Below, one piece after another: positions 12,660-24,411 of a stretch of 64,000 bases of DNA. Numbering within the stretch: position 1 is the first letter of the stretch; every line of letters starts with the position of its first letter. The position numbers were made by a program, and so were the translations under genes. The notes below the pieces were generated by a model that worked only from the letters and a program-made list of their open reading frames with translations, was not told the origin of the DNA and made no database searches. This DNA is from Nematostella vectensis (taxonomy: Eukaryota > Cnidaria > Anthozoa > Actiniaria > Edwardsiidae), in NCBI RefSeq assembly GCF_932526225.1, contig NC_064039.1, positions 3,919,001-3,983,000 of the forward strand, read 5' to 3'.

Positions 12660-14509
12660 CTATCCAAATTCCGGATATCGAAATAGCGAACGATCCTCTG
12701 CGCCAGGATTGGCTCGTTCTCTCGCGAATGTTTCCCATTTGATTCTTCTGGACTACCTGCGCTGGTTAACGGAACACGTTGAAAAAAAAAAGGTTAAAAA
12801 AGGGTTGAGAACAGGAAATGCAAACAAGGAATTTCTTACTAATTTTCAGTTTTCTTGAATATGGTAATAATTGTAAGCGCGCTCTGATTGGACGCTTGGG
12901 AGGATGTCCTCGTATTCACAGGAAATAAACCTTTTATATTCTCGTTTTAGGAACTAAACACTAGAGTGGTGTTTTGAAAGAAGCTGGAGGTGTTATAGAC
13001 ATGAATACCCAGTACTCACCGTACTATACGCAGCCGCATATAGTTTCGGATTAAAGTTTCGTTGTTAATATAACAACTTGAACTTTTTATTTCCCCTATA
13101 GCCCTTGGGCTAATATCAAAACGGCTTTTTTTCTATTGTTGAACGGGTATGGGGAATTCAGCGTACTATGCCCCCTATCCATGCGAATTGAAAAATTTAT
13201 ATTTTTTTTCCTGCAAAACAAGTTGAAAGAAACGTATCCTGTACCCCTCTATAGGACTAAGTGGGGGGGACCCTAATTTATTTTAAAAAAGGTAGGGAAA
13301 AGCCCAGCCCGCCCATCTTTCTTCTCCCCGTCTGCGATGCCATAAAAGACCATTCCCCATTTCTTCTCCCAATCTCCGATATCTATCATTACTAAAAATA
13401 AAAGAACGAAAAAGCCCCTCCCCCATTTCTTCTCCCAGTCTGCGAGGCCACAAATAAGAGTAAGATTCCCCCACCCCCTATCCGGTCTACCCGCCGAGGA
13501 GGCCCTAATAAATATTGAAAAAGAATATAGAAAAGCCCCAACCCACCCTTCTAGATTATTCTATGAGCTCCCAACCTTGCCCTTTGAAAGTAATTTACTC
13601 TAGTGGCAATAAGGAGATTTGAGTAGCAGCAAATTTATTGGCAATAATCTATCATACAACATGTACAGCAAATGTACAAAACAACTCCCCTCACAAGCTC
13701 GGCTTGTACTAAAGCGGAAGATCTTTCACCAAGACGTGCAGACATCGTCTTTGACACAACACTATTTTTGGGAGTCTCTAAATGTGATATCCTTGCACAT
13801 TGAAGAGGAAATCATGCTCTTATTGGTACAGGTATTTGTCATGAAAAAATCTACTTAGAGAAAATAAACTTTGGGAAATGTTATCATAATGGAGATCATT
13901 TCTATTATATAAGACCCTGGCGTGTAATTAGGTTCTCTGGTAGCAAAATACATAATCATGAAAGACACAAATCTTGCTTCTATTTATATACTACAAGAAA
14001 ATATTAAAAGAGCATGTACAAGTATCCGGTGGTGATTAACATTATCATACACATATACACCATTCCTTGTAGATGCGGCGGAGAATAACATAGGTAATAA
14101 CAAATTTATATTAGCTTTTGTTAAGTGACAGGATATTTACGGTATGTGAAATAAAAGCGCAATGTACCAAACCATTTGATTTGGGAGTTCATACTATGAA
14201 TTTGATGTACAAGGAAATTCCAAAGATAAAAAAAGGGTTTAACATGGAAGTGAAATAGACCTCCCTTGGCCTCTTCTCTGAAGTTGCCTGTGCAGTACAT
14301 GGATGGCTCGACTTTCATCCGTGCCCCCCACCCCCCCCCCCCCCCCCCCCCCACCTCCACTCGAGTGAGATATATAGACCAGTTGCATACGTGTTAACAT
14401 CGCAACAAGTAACGATAATTATACACATAACTAGCTGTTTGTTTACAAGAATATAATGTTCATAACTAGGCTACTGTATAGTACTCGGTCAAAGATGGAC
14501 AGGGCGTGG
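12660..14509. other. Intergenic stretch
   Basis: No gene recognised. It holds imperfect repeats around CCCATTTCTTCTCCCA at 13310-13450 and a 22-nt C run near 14331. The 3' UTR of the RING-H2 gene should begin at its left-facing end below 14510. Confidence 0.65.
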
Positions 14510-17500
14510 TTACGAATTCGTGACCGTCTCGCGACATATAGGGCAGCTTCGATTGCTCTAAAAAATAATTAAATCATAATATCAATACATAAAATATCAA
14601 TTTAGAGTAAAAAACCCTTTTCTTTACCTTCATTTCAACATGTTTTCAACCCAAATGTACAACTTGCAACCCCCCCCCCTCCCAACGCAAGCTGAGATCT
14701 TGTGTGTGCGCTTTTGTCATTTCACCATTAAAAATCAAAGGGTACCTTCAGTAGCATAGTAAGGAAATGAGGATATCTTACCTTAAGCCAGCGATCGATA
14801 CACTTGGAATGGAAGTCATGATTGCAGGGTAGCTTGCGAAGCTTCTCCCGATTGGTGTAGTCCATCATGCACACAACACAGCTACCATTGGACATGTCCT
14901 TGTTGGAAGCGCTGAACCGGAATGATGGGATGCGGTCAATCACTGCAAACACAAGATCATCATAAGAGAGAAACAATATCAAAAACACCTTGGGTTTTTC
15001 TAGAGGTACTGTATGCCAGTCACCAAAAATACAGTTGGCCTCAACATACCAATCACTTTTGGCATTTAAATGTGACAATCACTTTTTCCATATATACAGT
15101 ACATATAATATTGCACTTAGTTTCTCATACATCATGGTGGCCTAGTCATAGGATATTCCCCTCTGGCTTGGGAGTTGTCCTGTTCAAATTCCAGCATGCC
15201 AAAAACATAAGAAATAGTGAATGAAGTGCCGGAGTCCTTACTTAGTGCTTAGTGGTATGGAATAAAGCAAACAAATAACACTGGTGGATTGTCCTCCTGT
15301 CCAAGAGGGAGTAGAAATGCTTTTCACAGTTTGTTTCAACAACACCAGGTACAGGGTATTTTGTTACGTCAGTAACAAAACATCTTGAAGACAGAAACAT
15401 TAGACAAAATCTTTATCTTCACTGTTTCTTCGGTTCTTTCTTAGACATGATAAAAGGGCCAGTTCAATATTGAGTTAAGTGCTTGACAGAGTAACTCTCA
15501 TTACCTTCTTTCGACAGTCCTCTTGATTTGGCTGGGCCTATCCTCTCGCTGAGGTTCCAAAGCACCTGTAAACAGACACACACCAAATTACTGCTAATGC
15601 CTGTTTTAGTGCCCCACTTCCCACTAGCACCCCACTTCCAATTAAGCACATAAAAAAATATATATATATGTATAAAGCTGACCAAACACAAGACTTAATA
15701 CAGCTTACACAGCTGTATTTGGTTAGCATGAATGCAAGATAATACAACCCTGTTGTGTGGGTACTCACCTCAAAATCTTCATTCTCATTGTTCTGGTTCT
15801 GGCCAGGATCACCAAAGTGATGTAGAGGTGGCGGCAGAGTAGTAACCGAACTGAAGAGGAAGAATATAACAGTTATACATTTGGACTCAATGATTTCCTC
15901 CTTTTTCTAGGAAGTGACCTGCTAGTCTGACTTGTAAACACATTCTGTCTCTTACACAAATGGAAGCAAAAGGTCAGGTAAGCCAGATGCTGGGGTGAAG
16001 TGAGGGGATAGGTTGTGCCTGCGCAGGAAGCCACGCCTATATGAGGTACGTCTAGAATGTACTGGAGAGGGCTAAGGACAAGAAAAAATAATAATTTAAA
16101 AACAATCAAATGCATTCATCATCACATAATAACAACAGAACCACTGGTAAGCTGTTGAAAATTACTTGACGTCTGGTAACTGGATTTCTTCCTGGTACAT
16201 ACCACAGGCCCAGCTCCTAAGTCAGGGCTAACATGCGCCAGGAATGCAGCTTCACTAATTGGCCCTGACTGGGGCTGTTCCTCTATGCACTCCTGGTCAA
16301 ATTGCGCCTATACAAACACAGCTTTCATGAGTGATGCATAAATGATATTTATGTAACAAGGTTGAACAAAATTGGGATAGTAAAATCTTTTACAGTGACA
16401 TCCCTGATTTACAAAGGAAACACACCTGAAAACCAGAAACGTGCTGAAATAAAAGGTAAATTCCTACAAGCAGTCCACATTCTCTACTGCAGACCAAAAA
16501 TATTATACCAAGAAAGTTAAAAGTCAACAGCTTTGTTTTGGGAGTCTTTAAAAAAAAAATGAACATACCGGTTGTTATGTGTGGTGTGTCAGTAAAAATC
16601 TTCATTGGAAGTTGTTATCAGTTATTTTGGAATCTCCAAGGAACCATTTCTCTGGAAATGGTGGGATTCTTGTATAATTTCTCAGAAAAATAACGATCAT
16701 TATCATTTTAATTATATATTTTAATATATATATATTTCAATATATATCTTAGTTTGTAGGAAAAAAACATGTGAACTACCGTTTCATCTCTACAAGCCTG
16801 TTTCGTGGTTGCCCACTCATCAAGAGATTTATTAAAAATATATTACTACCATCACTTATATACTATCTATGTATAAAATTAACATGAAAATAGGGCGTGA
16901 AATTTGAATGGCTGTTATGATGAAAGGCTTTGTTCCTGTGGCGGCACGAAGACACTAGCTTGTTACGCTTGTTTAAAGTTGATAGCTTGGGTTGGCGGAT
17001 AATGAAAAGTTTTTCTTTGAGGCAGAGATTACATCTTTTGCTAGAGCTGTTGTAGGTGGAGTTAGATGACAGGATTTTCCATGAAATAAACTGTTCTACG
17101 TTGTCTTTAAGGCTCCATATGTACTTGCTAAGTTCGGTCGAGTTTCTGTGTTTAGCGTGTCGGAATGAGGCGGTGTGGTTTCTATATCTTGTCTTGAATT
17201 CGTCCTCGGTTAGTCCTATGTAGGTTTCGGAGGTGTTGTTGTCCTTTCTTGTTACAGTAGCTTGGTAGATAACAGATGATTGGAGGCAGTTTCCGTCAAG
17301 GGGGCAAGCGTTCTTTTGTCTGCAGTTGCATGTTTTGTAATTAGCGGTGGCGAGGGAGGTAGGGGCGTCTTCGGTTGTTATTGATGAGGCGATTATGCGT
17401 TTGTTGTGGCTGTCAATTATCTGCTTGGTGTTGCTTATGCAGCTATAACTGATTTTGATTGTGTTCCGGTTGAAGATTTTTCTGAGTTTGTGGTCTTTAG

Positions 17501-20500
17501 GGAAGTGCTTTTCTATGAGTGAAAGGAATCTGTGGCCGATATTGGTGCTTGTGTTCTTGCTAAAAGGGGGGTTGTACCAGATGATGTTGTTATGCTGGCA
17601 GTTCTTGCGTTTGCTTGTGGTGTTTGGTTCGTAGTGCAGCGTGTAGTTATATCCACTTTCGTAGAGTGCTTTCTGGTATGGCGGGGCGGCTTGGTCAAAG
17701 GTTTCTTTGTCTGATGATAGTGTAGATAAGCGTTTATTGATACTGGCAGGGATATTCTTTGTGATGGTAGGTGGGTGGTTGCTCTCGCGGTGGACGTACT
17801 GTAGTGGGGCGTTCGGTTTGGTGAAAGGCTGGTAGGTGTTGCGGTTCAGGTCGAATGTGACATCTAGGAAGTTGACTACTCGCTTGTTGGCTTCTATGGT
17901 GATTCTCAGTCCGTTGTTGTTAAAGATGCGGCATAGTTCTTTCTTGAATTTTCTGTGTTTTTAGGTGTGGCGTTTGTGATGGCTAGTCCGTCGTAGTGGT
18001 AGAGTCCTACGTTGATGTTAAGGTCTTGGAGTTGGGAGAGGAGGAAGTTGCCTACAAGTTCGCATGTTTCAGCGCCGTCGTAGCTTCCCATTGTCACGTC
18101 GAATGTCAAGTTGCCTTTTTTGTGCCAGGGTGTTTGGTTGTGAACTAGGATAGAGCTCTTGGCGTGGGTTATGATGTTTTTTTCTTCAGCGGTGATGCAA
18201 TCGTAGTCAGCGGCGAAGTCGAGGGCTTTGTTTAGGAGTTCTTGGCTGATGGATGGGTAGAATTCCACTATGTCGAAACATATAAAGTTGGATGCTGTCT
18301 TGTTTTTTGTTGATGTGAACCAGTCGATTACGGCTTTAGTGCTTTTCCATTGGTGAAAGTTACGTTTTGTTGCGATGGAGGTGTTCGGTCGAGGATGCTT
18401 TTGCTGATCTTGCCTATTTCGGACTTGGTAGGGTTGATGAGTCTGCAGGTCGGTTTATTAGAGAAGTTCGGTTTGTGGTCTTTGAGTGTTATAAATGCTT
18501 GTTTGTTGGCGGTGGTGTCCATTCTATTGTCGATTCCTAGTTTTGTCGCGATGTTTTTGTTTTCTTTGTGGATGGCTTGTGTAGTCTCGGGTGGAGCTTT
18601 CTTGTAGGATTTTGTTATGTCTTTTTCTAGGAGATTCTTGTAGGCTGACGGTTCTAGATTATAGAAGTTGGTAGTTTTGTCGGCGGCGACTAGGAGCTTA
18701 GGTTCATTTTTTATGCGGTCGCTGTCTTCTTTTAGTTTGTTGAGGAATTGGCTGCTCGCTTCTTTGAATTTTTCAGCATGTCGTCTTCAAATTCATCAAT
18801 AGGAGGAGGGTTTTTGGTCGATTTGAAGCCTAACGTTTCTTTTGAAGACGAAGTGGGATCGGGGTTGAGGAAGAAGTGGGCTTTCCAGCGCATTCTGTGT
18901 AAAAATTGCTCGTTTTTTTTCTCGATAAGGCGTTGAAGGTAGTCATTACGTGATGGTAGTGGGATATTCTTGGCCGAGTAGTTGATGCTGAATTTTTCCA
19001 TTATGGGTAGCCGTAGAGTGCTCGACAAGCTGAAGCTTGGAGCTATGATAATGCATATCCCGCTCTACACCTATGTATTGAGCACTGTTATATGAACGCC
19101 TGCACTCACGCATTATTTTAATATATAATATAATTTTATATTTAATTATATATTATTTAATTATATATTGCTATATATTATATAAAGCTATACTTTAAAA
19201 CTATCTAGGTAAATGCATCAAAATAATTTTTGGTACATAGCTTTTGGTTGTGGACTGCTTGAAGTTTTGATGAATTTTCTTTTCAGTCTTTTTTTTTTTT
19301 TCGAAATGAGCTGAATAAGAACACTTCATGCACACCTGCAATCTGCGTGCTAACGCCTCATCCGACGTGTCTTGGACACAGGAGCGAATCTGGTCCTGAA
19401 TCCTCTGCAGTGCCTCTCGGCGTTGTCGCCAGGTTATTCTCTGGTCTGACCGTCCCTGGTGGTAGGGGTGGTCTAGTGATTCTGTGTTCATGTCGGGGGG
19501 ATTTTCCTCAATGACCTCTGGAATAGCTGATGGACTGGCACCCTGATAGGAGCAAAGAACATCATCTGACTGTAAAACACAATAAGCTTTATTATTTTTG
19601 GTAGATGATCCGTTTCTGAGAATATGATTGAGCAAAGTTGCCATAGATCCTGAAAAAAGTAGAGAATTGAGCCATTTCAGACAAATCAAGAGTCTTTCAA
19701 TTTGCAATATCTCAAGAACAGATCATCTACCAAAAATATTAAAGCTTATTTTGTTTTATATTCATAAGGAACATCCACGCAAAAAAATCAAGCAAATATA
19801 AGCTAACACAACCTTACAATTCGAACTTTGCCATTTTTTGCCCCTTTTGCTAATGCTTGGACCACAAACAAAACCACACCAATTTCCAAATATCTAAATA
19901 TCTAAATAAATTTTAACCCAGCATTGACCCAATCATTCACCGGGCTAGGCACTTTTATAACTTATAATGTAGACTTCCAGTCTCAACTAAAAAGTTGGTG
20001 TTTTTATCATTACCTGCATGGAACTACTTAAGCCAGGTGAATCTGTGATCACAATTGGCGAGACTCCATTTCCTCTGGGTGATGATGTGATGTCAATAAC
20101 AGCTTCAGGTCTTTGCCGAGCTAGTGGACTGTGTCGCCTCCCATCTCTGTAGGTTGTGATGTATGGGCAATTCTGTATGCGTGTTCGCAGCGCATGGATG
20201 CGTATACGGTTTCGCTCAGCTCTCATTCTTACAACCCTTTCACGGGCTGCATGGAGCTGACGCTGGACACGAGCTGCAAACTCATTGTACATACCATGCA
20301 CATCACTAAAAAATAAACCAATAAAAGTCTATTAAAGACAGTCTAAAAATACCTTTATGGAATGAGATGCAACTTAGGATACCAATCCTCAAAGAACTCT
20401 AATCTTTCAGAGAAATAAAAATTTCTAGGTTTGAAAGGGGTAATATTTTAGAAAGCCTTTTGCAAACACAACCAAAATTTCTGGAAATTTGTGTTTACAT

Positions 20501-20891
20501 AGATAAGGTTTACATAGAATAAAGATACAACCATTTTCTTAGAAAATTTAGTTTGTTATAGTAGAAATACTTTATATACTCACTTGACTGGGTCATTTAC
20601 ATGAAGTGACCCTGCCTCACTAGTCGCACTAGGCTCATTCCCATCAAGGGATGTCAGGTCAATAAATGGAATATCCCTCTGTCTTGTCTTGGGCCTCTCC
20701 CCGGTGATTATCATGCTACTGTCCAATTCACTGCTGTCGCTGGAAGTGGACGGTGACCCTGGCCCGCCCCTTGCATATTGTGTCCCCAGAGTATCCATGG
20801 AGACCTCTTCAAACAGGGTGGAAGGGTCTCTTGGTGACCCAGGATTGCCTCTCATAGATGACGAAGTACTTTCTGTATCACTTTGGCCCAT
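14510..20891 (-). CDS. RING-H2 E3 ubiquitin ligase, RNF38/RNF44-like, with SUMO-interaction-like motifs
   Basis: Nine coding exons in phase on the minus strand: 20584-20891, 20014-20305, 19336-19542, 16203-16307, 15956-16071, 15769-15850, 15505-15565, 14782-14942 and 14510-14557; 459 aa. The C-terminal RING-H2 has all eight ligands: Cys412, Cys415, Cys430, His432, His435, Cys438, Cys449, Cys452. The last two come from a 48-bp final exon ending SNRSCPICRETVTNS. The lead-in LSERIGPAKSRGLSKE and SFRF resemble the RNF38/RNF44 family, which recruits E2 enzymes to ubiquitinate partners. The N-terminal half is Ser/Pro-rich and has FIDLTSLD (76-83), VIDITSS (172-178) and IVITDS (187-192), which look like SUMO-interaction motifs, plus an Arg-rich helix (about 115-145). 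The ATG used is the first in exon 20584-20901; a non-coding exon probably lies upstream. Confidence 0.85.
15130..15200 (+). repeat. tRNA-derived SINE-like fragment
   Basis: It contains GTGGCCTAGTCATAGG, similar to a tRNA A box, then CTTGGGAG and GTTCAAATTCC, close to the B-box GGTTCGANTCC. It lacks a complete cloverleaf and CCA-proximal stem, and it sits in a RING-H2 gene intron, so a decayed SINE head is likelier than a tRNA gene. Confidence 0.45.
15585..15621 (+). repeat. 37-bp dispersed repeat, inverted copy at 21330-21366
   Basis: The sequence contains GCCTGTTTTAGTGCCCCACT. The reverse complement of 21330-21366 matches it at 34 of 37 positions. One copy is in an intron of the RING-H2 gene and the other lies upstream of the gene. 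Its class is unknown. Confidence 0.75.
16784..16828 (-). ncRNA. Hammerhead ribozyme motif of the Penelope-like element, core mutated
   Basis: Read on the minus strand, the motif has TGATGAG, stem II GTGGGCAACCAC, GAAA, a two-base-pair stem III (CA/TG) closed on GGCT, the cleavage-site TGTA and stem I (ATCTC/GAGAT). The base before TGATGA is T where active hammerheads need C (position 3). Pairing is preserved but self-cleavage is expected to be weak or absent. Confidence 0.8.
16876..19027 (-). pseudogene. Penelope-like reverse transcriptase/endonuclease, broken
   Basis: The reading frame starts around 19027 (MSSTLRLPIMEKFSIN) and is shifted near 18325 and 17950. Recognisable parts are AFITLKDHKPNFSNKPTCRL (fingers), DIVEFYPSIS (motif A), FDVTMGSYDGAETCELVGNF and, at 17981-18004, YHYDGLA. 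In active Penelope enzymes this last box reads Y-x-D-D-G-L-A, so the first catalytic Asp is replaced by Tyr here. The C-terminal part has VIYQATVTR...TYIGLTEDEFKTRYRNH, which fits a GIY-YIG endonuclease. With frameshifts and a lost catalytic Asp, this copy should be inactive. Confidence 0.82.
19581..19750. mobile_element. 170-bp MITE-like inverted repeat
   Basis: The ends are about 46-bp inverted repeats starting AATAAGCTTTATTATTTTTG, with roughly 40 of 46 positions matching between 19581-19626 and 19705-19750. It carries no coding sequence. It sits in the intron between exons 19336-19542 and 20014-20305 of the RING-H2 gene. Confidence 0.8.
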
Positions 20892-20901
20892 TTCAAAGGC
20901 A

Positions 20902-23900
20902 CTGAAAATACAAATTCACCATGAATAAAGGTGAAAATCATATCTTGTTATAAGTCTTTTTCAGTAGAGGATAATAAATTTTGACCATTCTAATTGAGGT
21001 TTATAAGAGATGTCAGACCCAAGTTTGAGACAAAAGTACATCGTTCCCAACTACTCAACTATATAACAGACAGCACTAGGGTTGCGAGGCATCCTATACC
21101 AAAACTCTTACAAGTAGTTCATATACTAAGGTTTCATATCCTTCTTGTGCCTGGTGGCATATATACCCCTAGTATACCCCTAGTATACCAAGGCCAATGT
21201 TTTTATTTCTTCTTTTTTTTCTTGTTTTGCAGAGTTTGGAGAGCAAACATCAAGTTTGAAGAGCAAAATTTCAAAATAAAATTAAACCCCTTTTTTTCAA
21301 CAAATCTAACACAAAAAAATTGGTTTGTTGGAAGTGGGGCGCTAAAACAGTCATTAGGAGTAATTTTCCTATGCACCTTATTAGATGTGTGAAAAAATGT
21401 TGACATAGCTAGTACATACATTGATCTAAAAATAGAAGGGAGACTAAACAGTTGGAATTACTTGTCGAATTATATTAAAAAAACAAGATTCAAAATAGAA
21501 GGAATAAGGCTAGAGAGTTTGATATCATCAACAACAAAAAACAAATTGGCCTACAAAGGCTTTTGTGTTCTCTGATTCTGACAAAGAGGAAGAATTGTCA
21601 TAATGTCTTTACTTTTTATGCTTAGAGATAATATATTAATACATCCCCTGTGTTCTGCAGTAATCTTATTGTTTTGCAGAAAAGCTGCCACTTTCAAATC
21701 AATGATGATCTTTTAACATCAAACAAACTTTTCCCAGCCCCAAGAGAATGTGCATTTAGCCATTCTAATCAGAGTATTTCTCTTCCTCATAAAAACTATA
21801 TCACACACCAAAAACTCCTTGAAAAAGAGATTTCAGCAAGACTTATACTGGTACAATAGGTGAGATTTGATAAGGAACTCAAACAAAAGCCGAAAAAGGT
21901 AAGTGCATATTAGTTGAATGTGTATGGTGCTCATGAGTATTGTATGGCATAAAGATTTCTTGTCATGCTACAATGGTTGAAGGGTCTTCACAAATTCTAC
22001 TAATGCATGACATGTTCCAAAACGAATAAACAGTAGCCCTGTCTTTTATAAGACCATAAATGGCCATTATTGAATTCAAAACTTACAGCAAAATCTATTG
22101 GCATATCTTTGCACATAAAAACACTGACGAAAAAATGCCACACAATCATCAATACAAGCCATCTGCACTGTATGCTTAACTTGAGTTAGCTGACAAAGAT
22201 TTATCATATAGGAAATACAAAGCCAAACCCAGAAATAGGGACAAAGACGTGATTACTTTCAGTTAAAATTCTACATGCTAGGCTAAGGAAAGGCACAAAG
22301 ATTTTCGATTCAAAATCTAACACACGGCTAAATCACGCAATTTCTGAAAGCTGAAACCAGTAACAAAGAAATGCCCTGGTTGGCGTATTCTCTCTTCCTC
22401 GAAACTCTCTCAGGGCGATGTTCTGGGCGGAAACTTGCTATCATTCAATCATTTCTAAATGAAAAGACTTAATTCTGGTATTTGGGAGGAAAGGGTGAAA
22501 AAAGTGACTACTTAAATCAATAATTTCAACGATGGCGGATCATACTCTACAACAGAGGAAGTGCGACATACAGTAAAATACTCTATAACCCACCGATCTG
22601 AGTTTTACATTGGATCCTCGGACATTTTAGGCAACAAGATAGCTAACTTTGTGTTCAAGAAATAAAAGTTTCGAACAAATTCTGGAGAAATTGCGTCACA
22701 AATAACTGGTAAAATAGCCCAGAAGAGCCAAGGTTTAGTACATCGATTTTTCTAGCCAAACATATGTAAAACAACTAAAAGAAAGATGGAACATAGTAAG
22801 TTACACTGTAGCTTAGATTTTCCGGAAAATAACAGATGGAATATGCGAGTAAAGTACTGTTTTGGGAGAAAAGAATATTCGCTACCAAGCAACAATTTAG
22901 CGCTCGACAAAATTCAGCAATGCATAAAATATCCCCCCAACTTACCTGAAAATAAGGAGAAATGTTGTGATTCTTGGTGAGAATGTGCTCTAAACTACAA
23001 CGATATAGACTCACAAGCCTTGCTGGTGATATAGACTTAAGATAAGTCGAGAAAATACCGATAAATTCACTATTTTGAGCAAGAATTCGCTTTGAAAGAC
23101 AACTCGATTGAGCGCTCTAAACCGCAAGCTTTGTTGTAAAGCGGAACGAACGCATGCGCGCGTGAATACAAATACCCTCTGCTGACCTAGGGCACGCGGG
23201 ATCAAGAGAATAAAGCTCGAGATATAATAGAACGTTTCGGCCAATTACGTTAAAAATAAATTGTGGAAATCTATTTTTTAAATAATTACAGGAAACCGAA
23301 TAAAATTATTGTCGCTAATTGAATCTCATACTGAATCACATAAGGCTTCTGCTTAGCACATCAAAAGAGACCGAGAGCGTGGAAAAAACATGAGCCCAAA
23401 CTGATACCGGGTGTGGGGTATGGTATATATAATTTCACGCTTTGCCATGTCTATGGTCAAGAGTTGCACGTTTTTGGTTTCCATAGAAATTAAATAAAAT
23501 ACGCTTCATACACCGCATGTCGTAAAAATGTAATATAGAAAATATGGCCCATCTACACGAAAATATGGCATTTTTTATTGTTTTGGAGTACGCCCGTGCT
23601 GAGCTAGATACTCGATAGAAGCGTTTAGGGTAGTATCTAAAAAATCCGTGATTCCTAACAAAATTAAGGCGATTTTCCTCCCTCATCTTGGTTCACCTCC
23701 TCCCCACTCGTAATTAAATTTTTTATAAAAAAATATTTTAACGTTTTAATATTCGATACACGAACATTTCGTCTGGTTTGCCCGTGGTCAATCTAATGTT
23801 TAATGTAAACAGGGGCGTAGCCAGGGGGGTGGCCAGGGGGGTGGCCAGGGGGTGGCCTAGTGGGCCCGGGCCCCCCTTTTAGTAGCCAAAAATCACATTA

Positions 23901-24411
23901 AATGTATGAGACATTATCTAAAATACAGGAGAAAATGCCTGGAAAGTCCTTTTTGGGCCCCCTCCTGTTAAAAAAAAAACCTGGCTACACCGCTGCTAAA
24001 AGTAATTGCTAAACAAATGATTTCGGTCTTTTAAGAGAAGCATGTCCTTAATAACTTCCCAGACGTTCTCCAAAGTTCTCTAGCTCGAACATCTCGAAAT
24101 TCAACAATAAACGATTTCTTTTGACGGAATCTTGTACTCTATTGTTATCCATGGCGCACTAGCCCTCCGCAAACGAACACTCGACGATATCGCTCTGCAA
24201 GTGCGCTCATGAATATAACAAAAAAATCAAAGATGGGCGACAAAAGAAATTGTTTATTGTCAAATTTCGAGATGTTAACCCTAACTTTGGGGAACTTTCG
24301 GTATGTTGTTTTAGGATGTCTAAGTTTACTATCATTTAACCATGAAATTGTTTGCGTTGCAATTACTTTTAAGTTCGGCTTTAAATTTCCGTGTATTGAC
24401 TGGACTATTAG
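20902..24411. other. Upstream region of the RING-H2 gene and intergenic DNA
   Basis: No protein gene recognised. The promoter and any non-coding first exon of the RING-H2 gene should lie here, possibly near 22500-23200, which has GATGGCGG at 22531 (YY1-like) and CpG-containing GCATGCGCGCG near 23153. Two small repeats are listed separately. Confidence 0.55.
23810..23995. mobile_element. 186-bp non-autonomous DNA transposon-like element
   Basis: The termini CAGGGGCGTAGCCAGG and CCTGGCTACACCGCTG are imperfect inverted repeats (14 of 16). CAGGGGCG-type ends are common in small hAT-like elements. I cannot see a convincing 8-bp duplication, so the superfamily is tentative. Confidence 0.65.

Larger units (their letters stand above)
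16730..19100 (-). mobile_element. Decayed Penelope-like retroelement with GIY-YIG-type C-terminus
   Basis: The element lies in the RING-H2 gene intron between exons 19336-19542 and 16203-16307, in the same orientation as the host gene. AT-rich tracts flank it (about 16705-16750 and 19105-19190). Inside are reverse-transcriptase motifs of the Penelope type, a GIY-YIG-like region and a terminal hammerhead ribozyme motif. At its 5' edge (about 19045-19085) is a segment related in inverted orientation to 40205-40235. Confidence 0.85.

Noticed and set aside
15130-15200. Functional tRNA gene
   Set aside because: A- and B-box-like sequences are present but no full cloverleaf, acceptor stem or terminator can be drawn.
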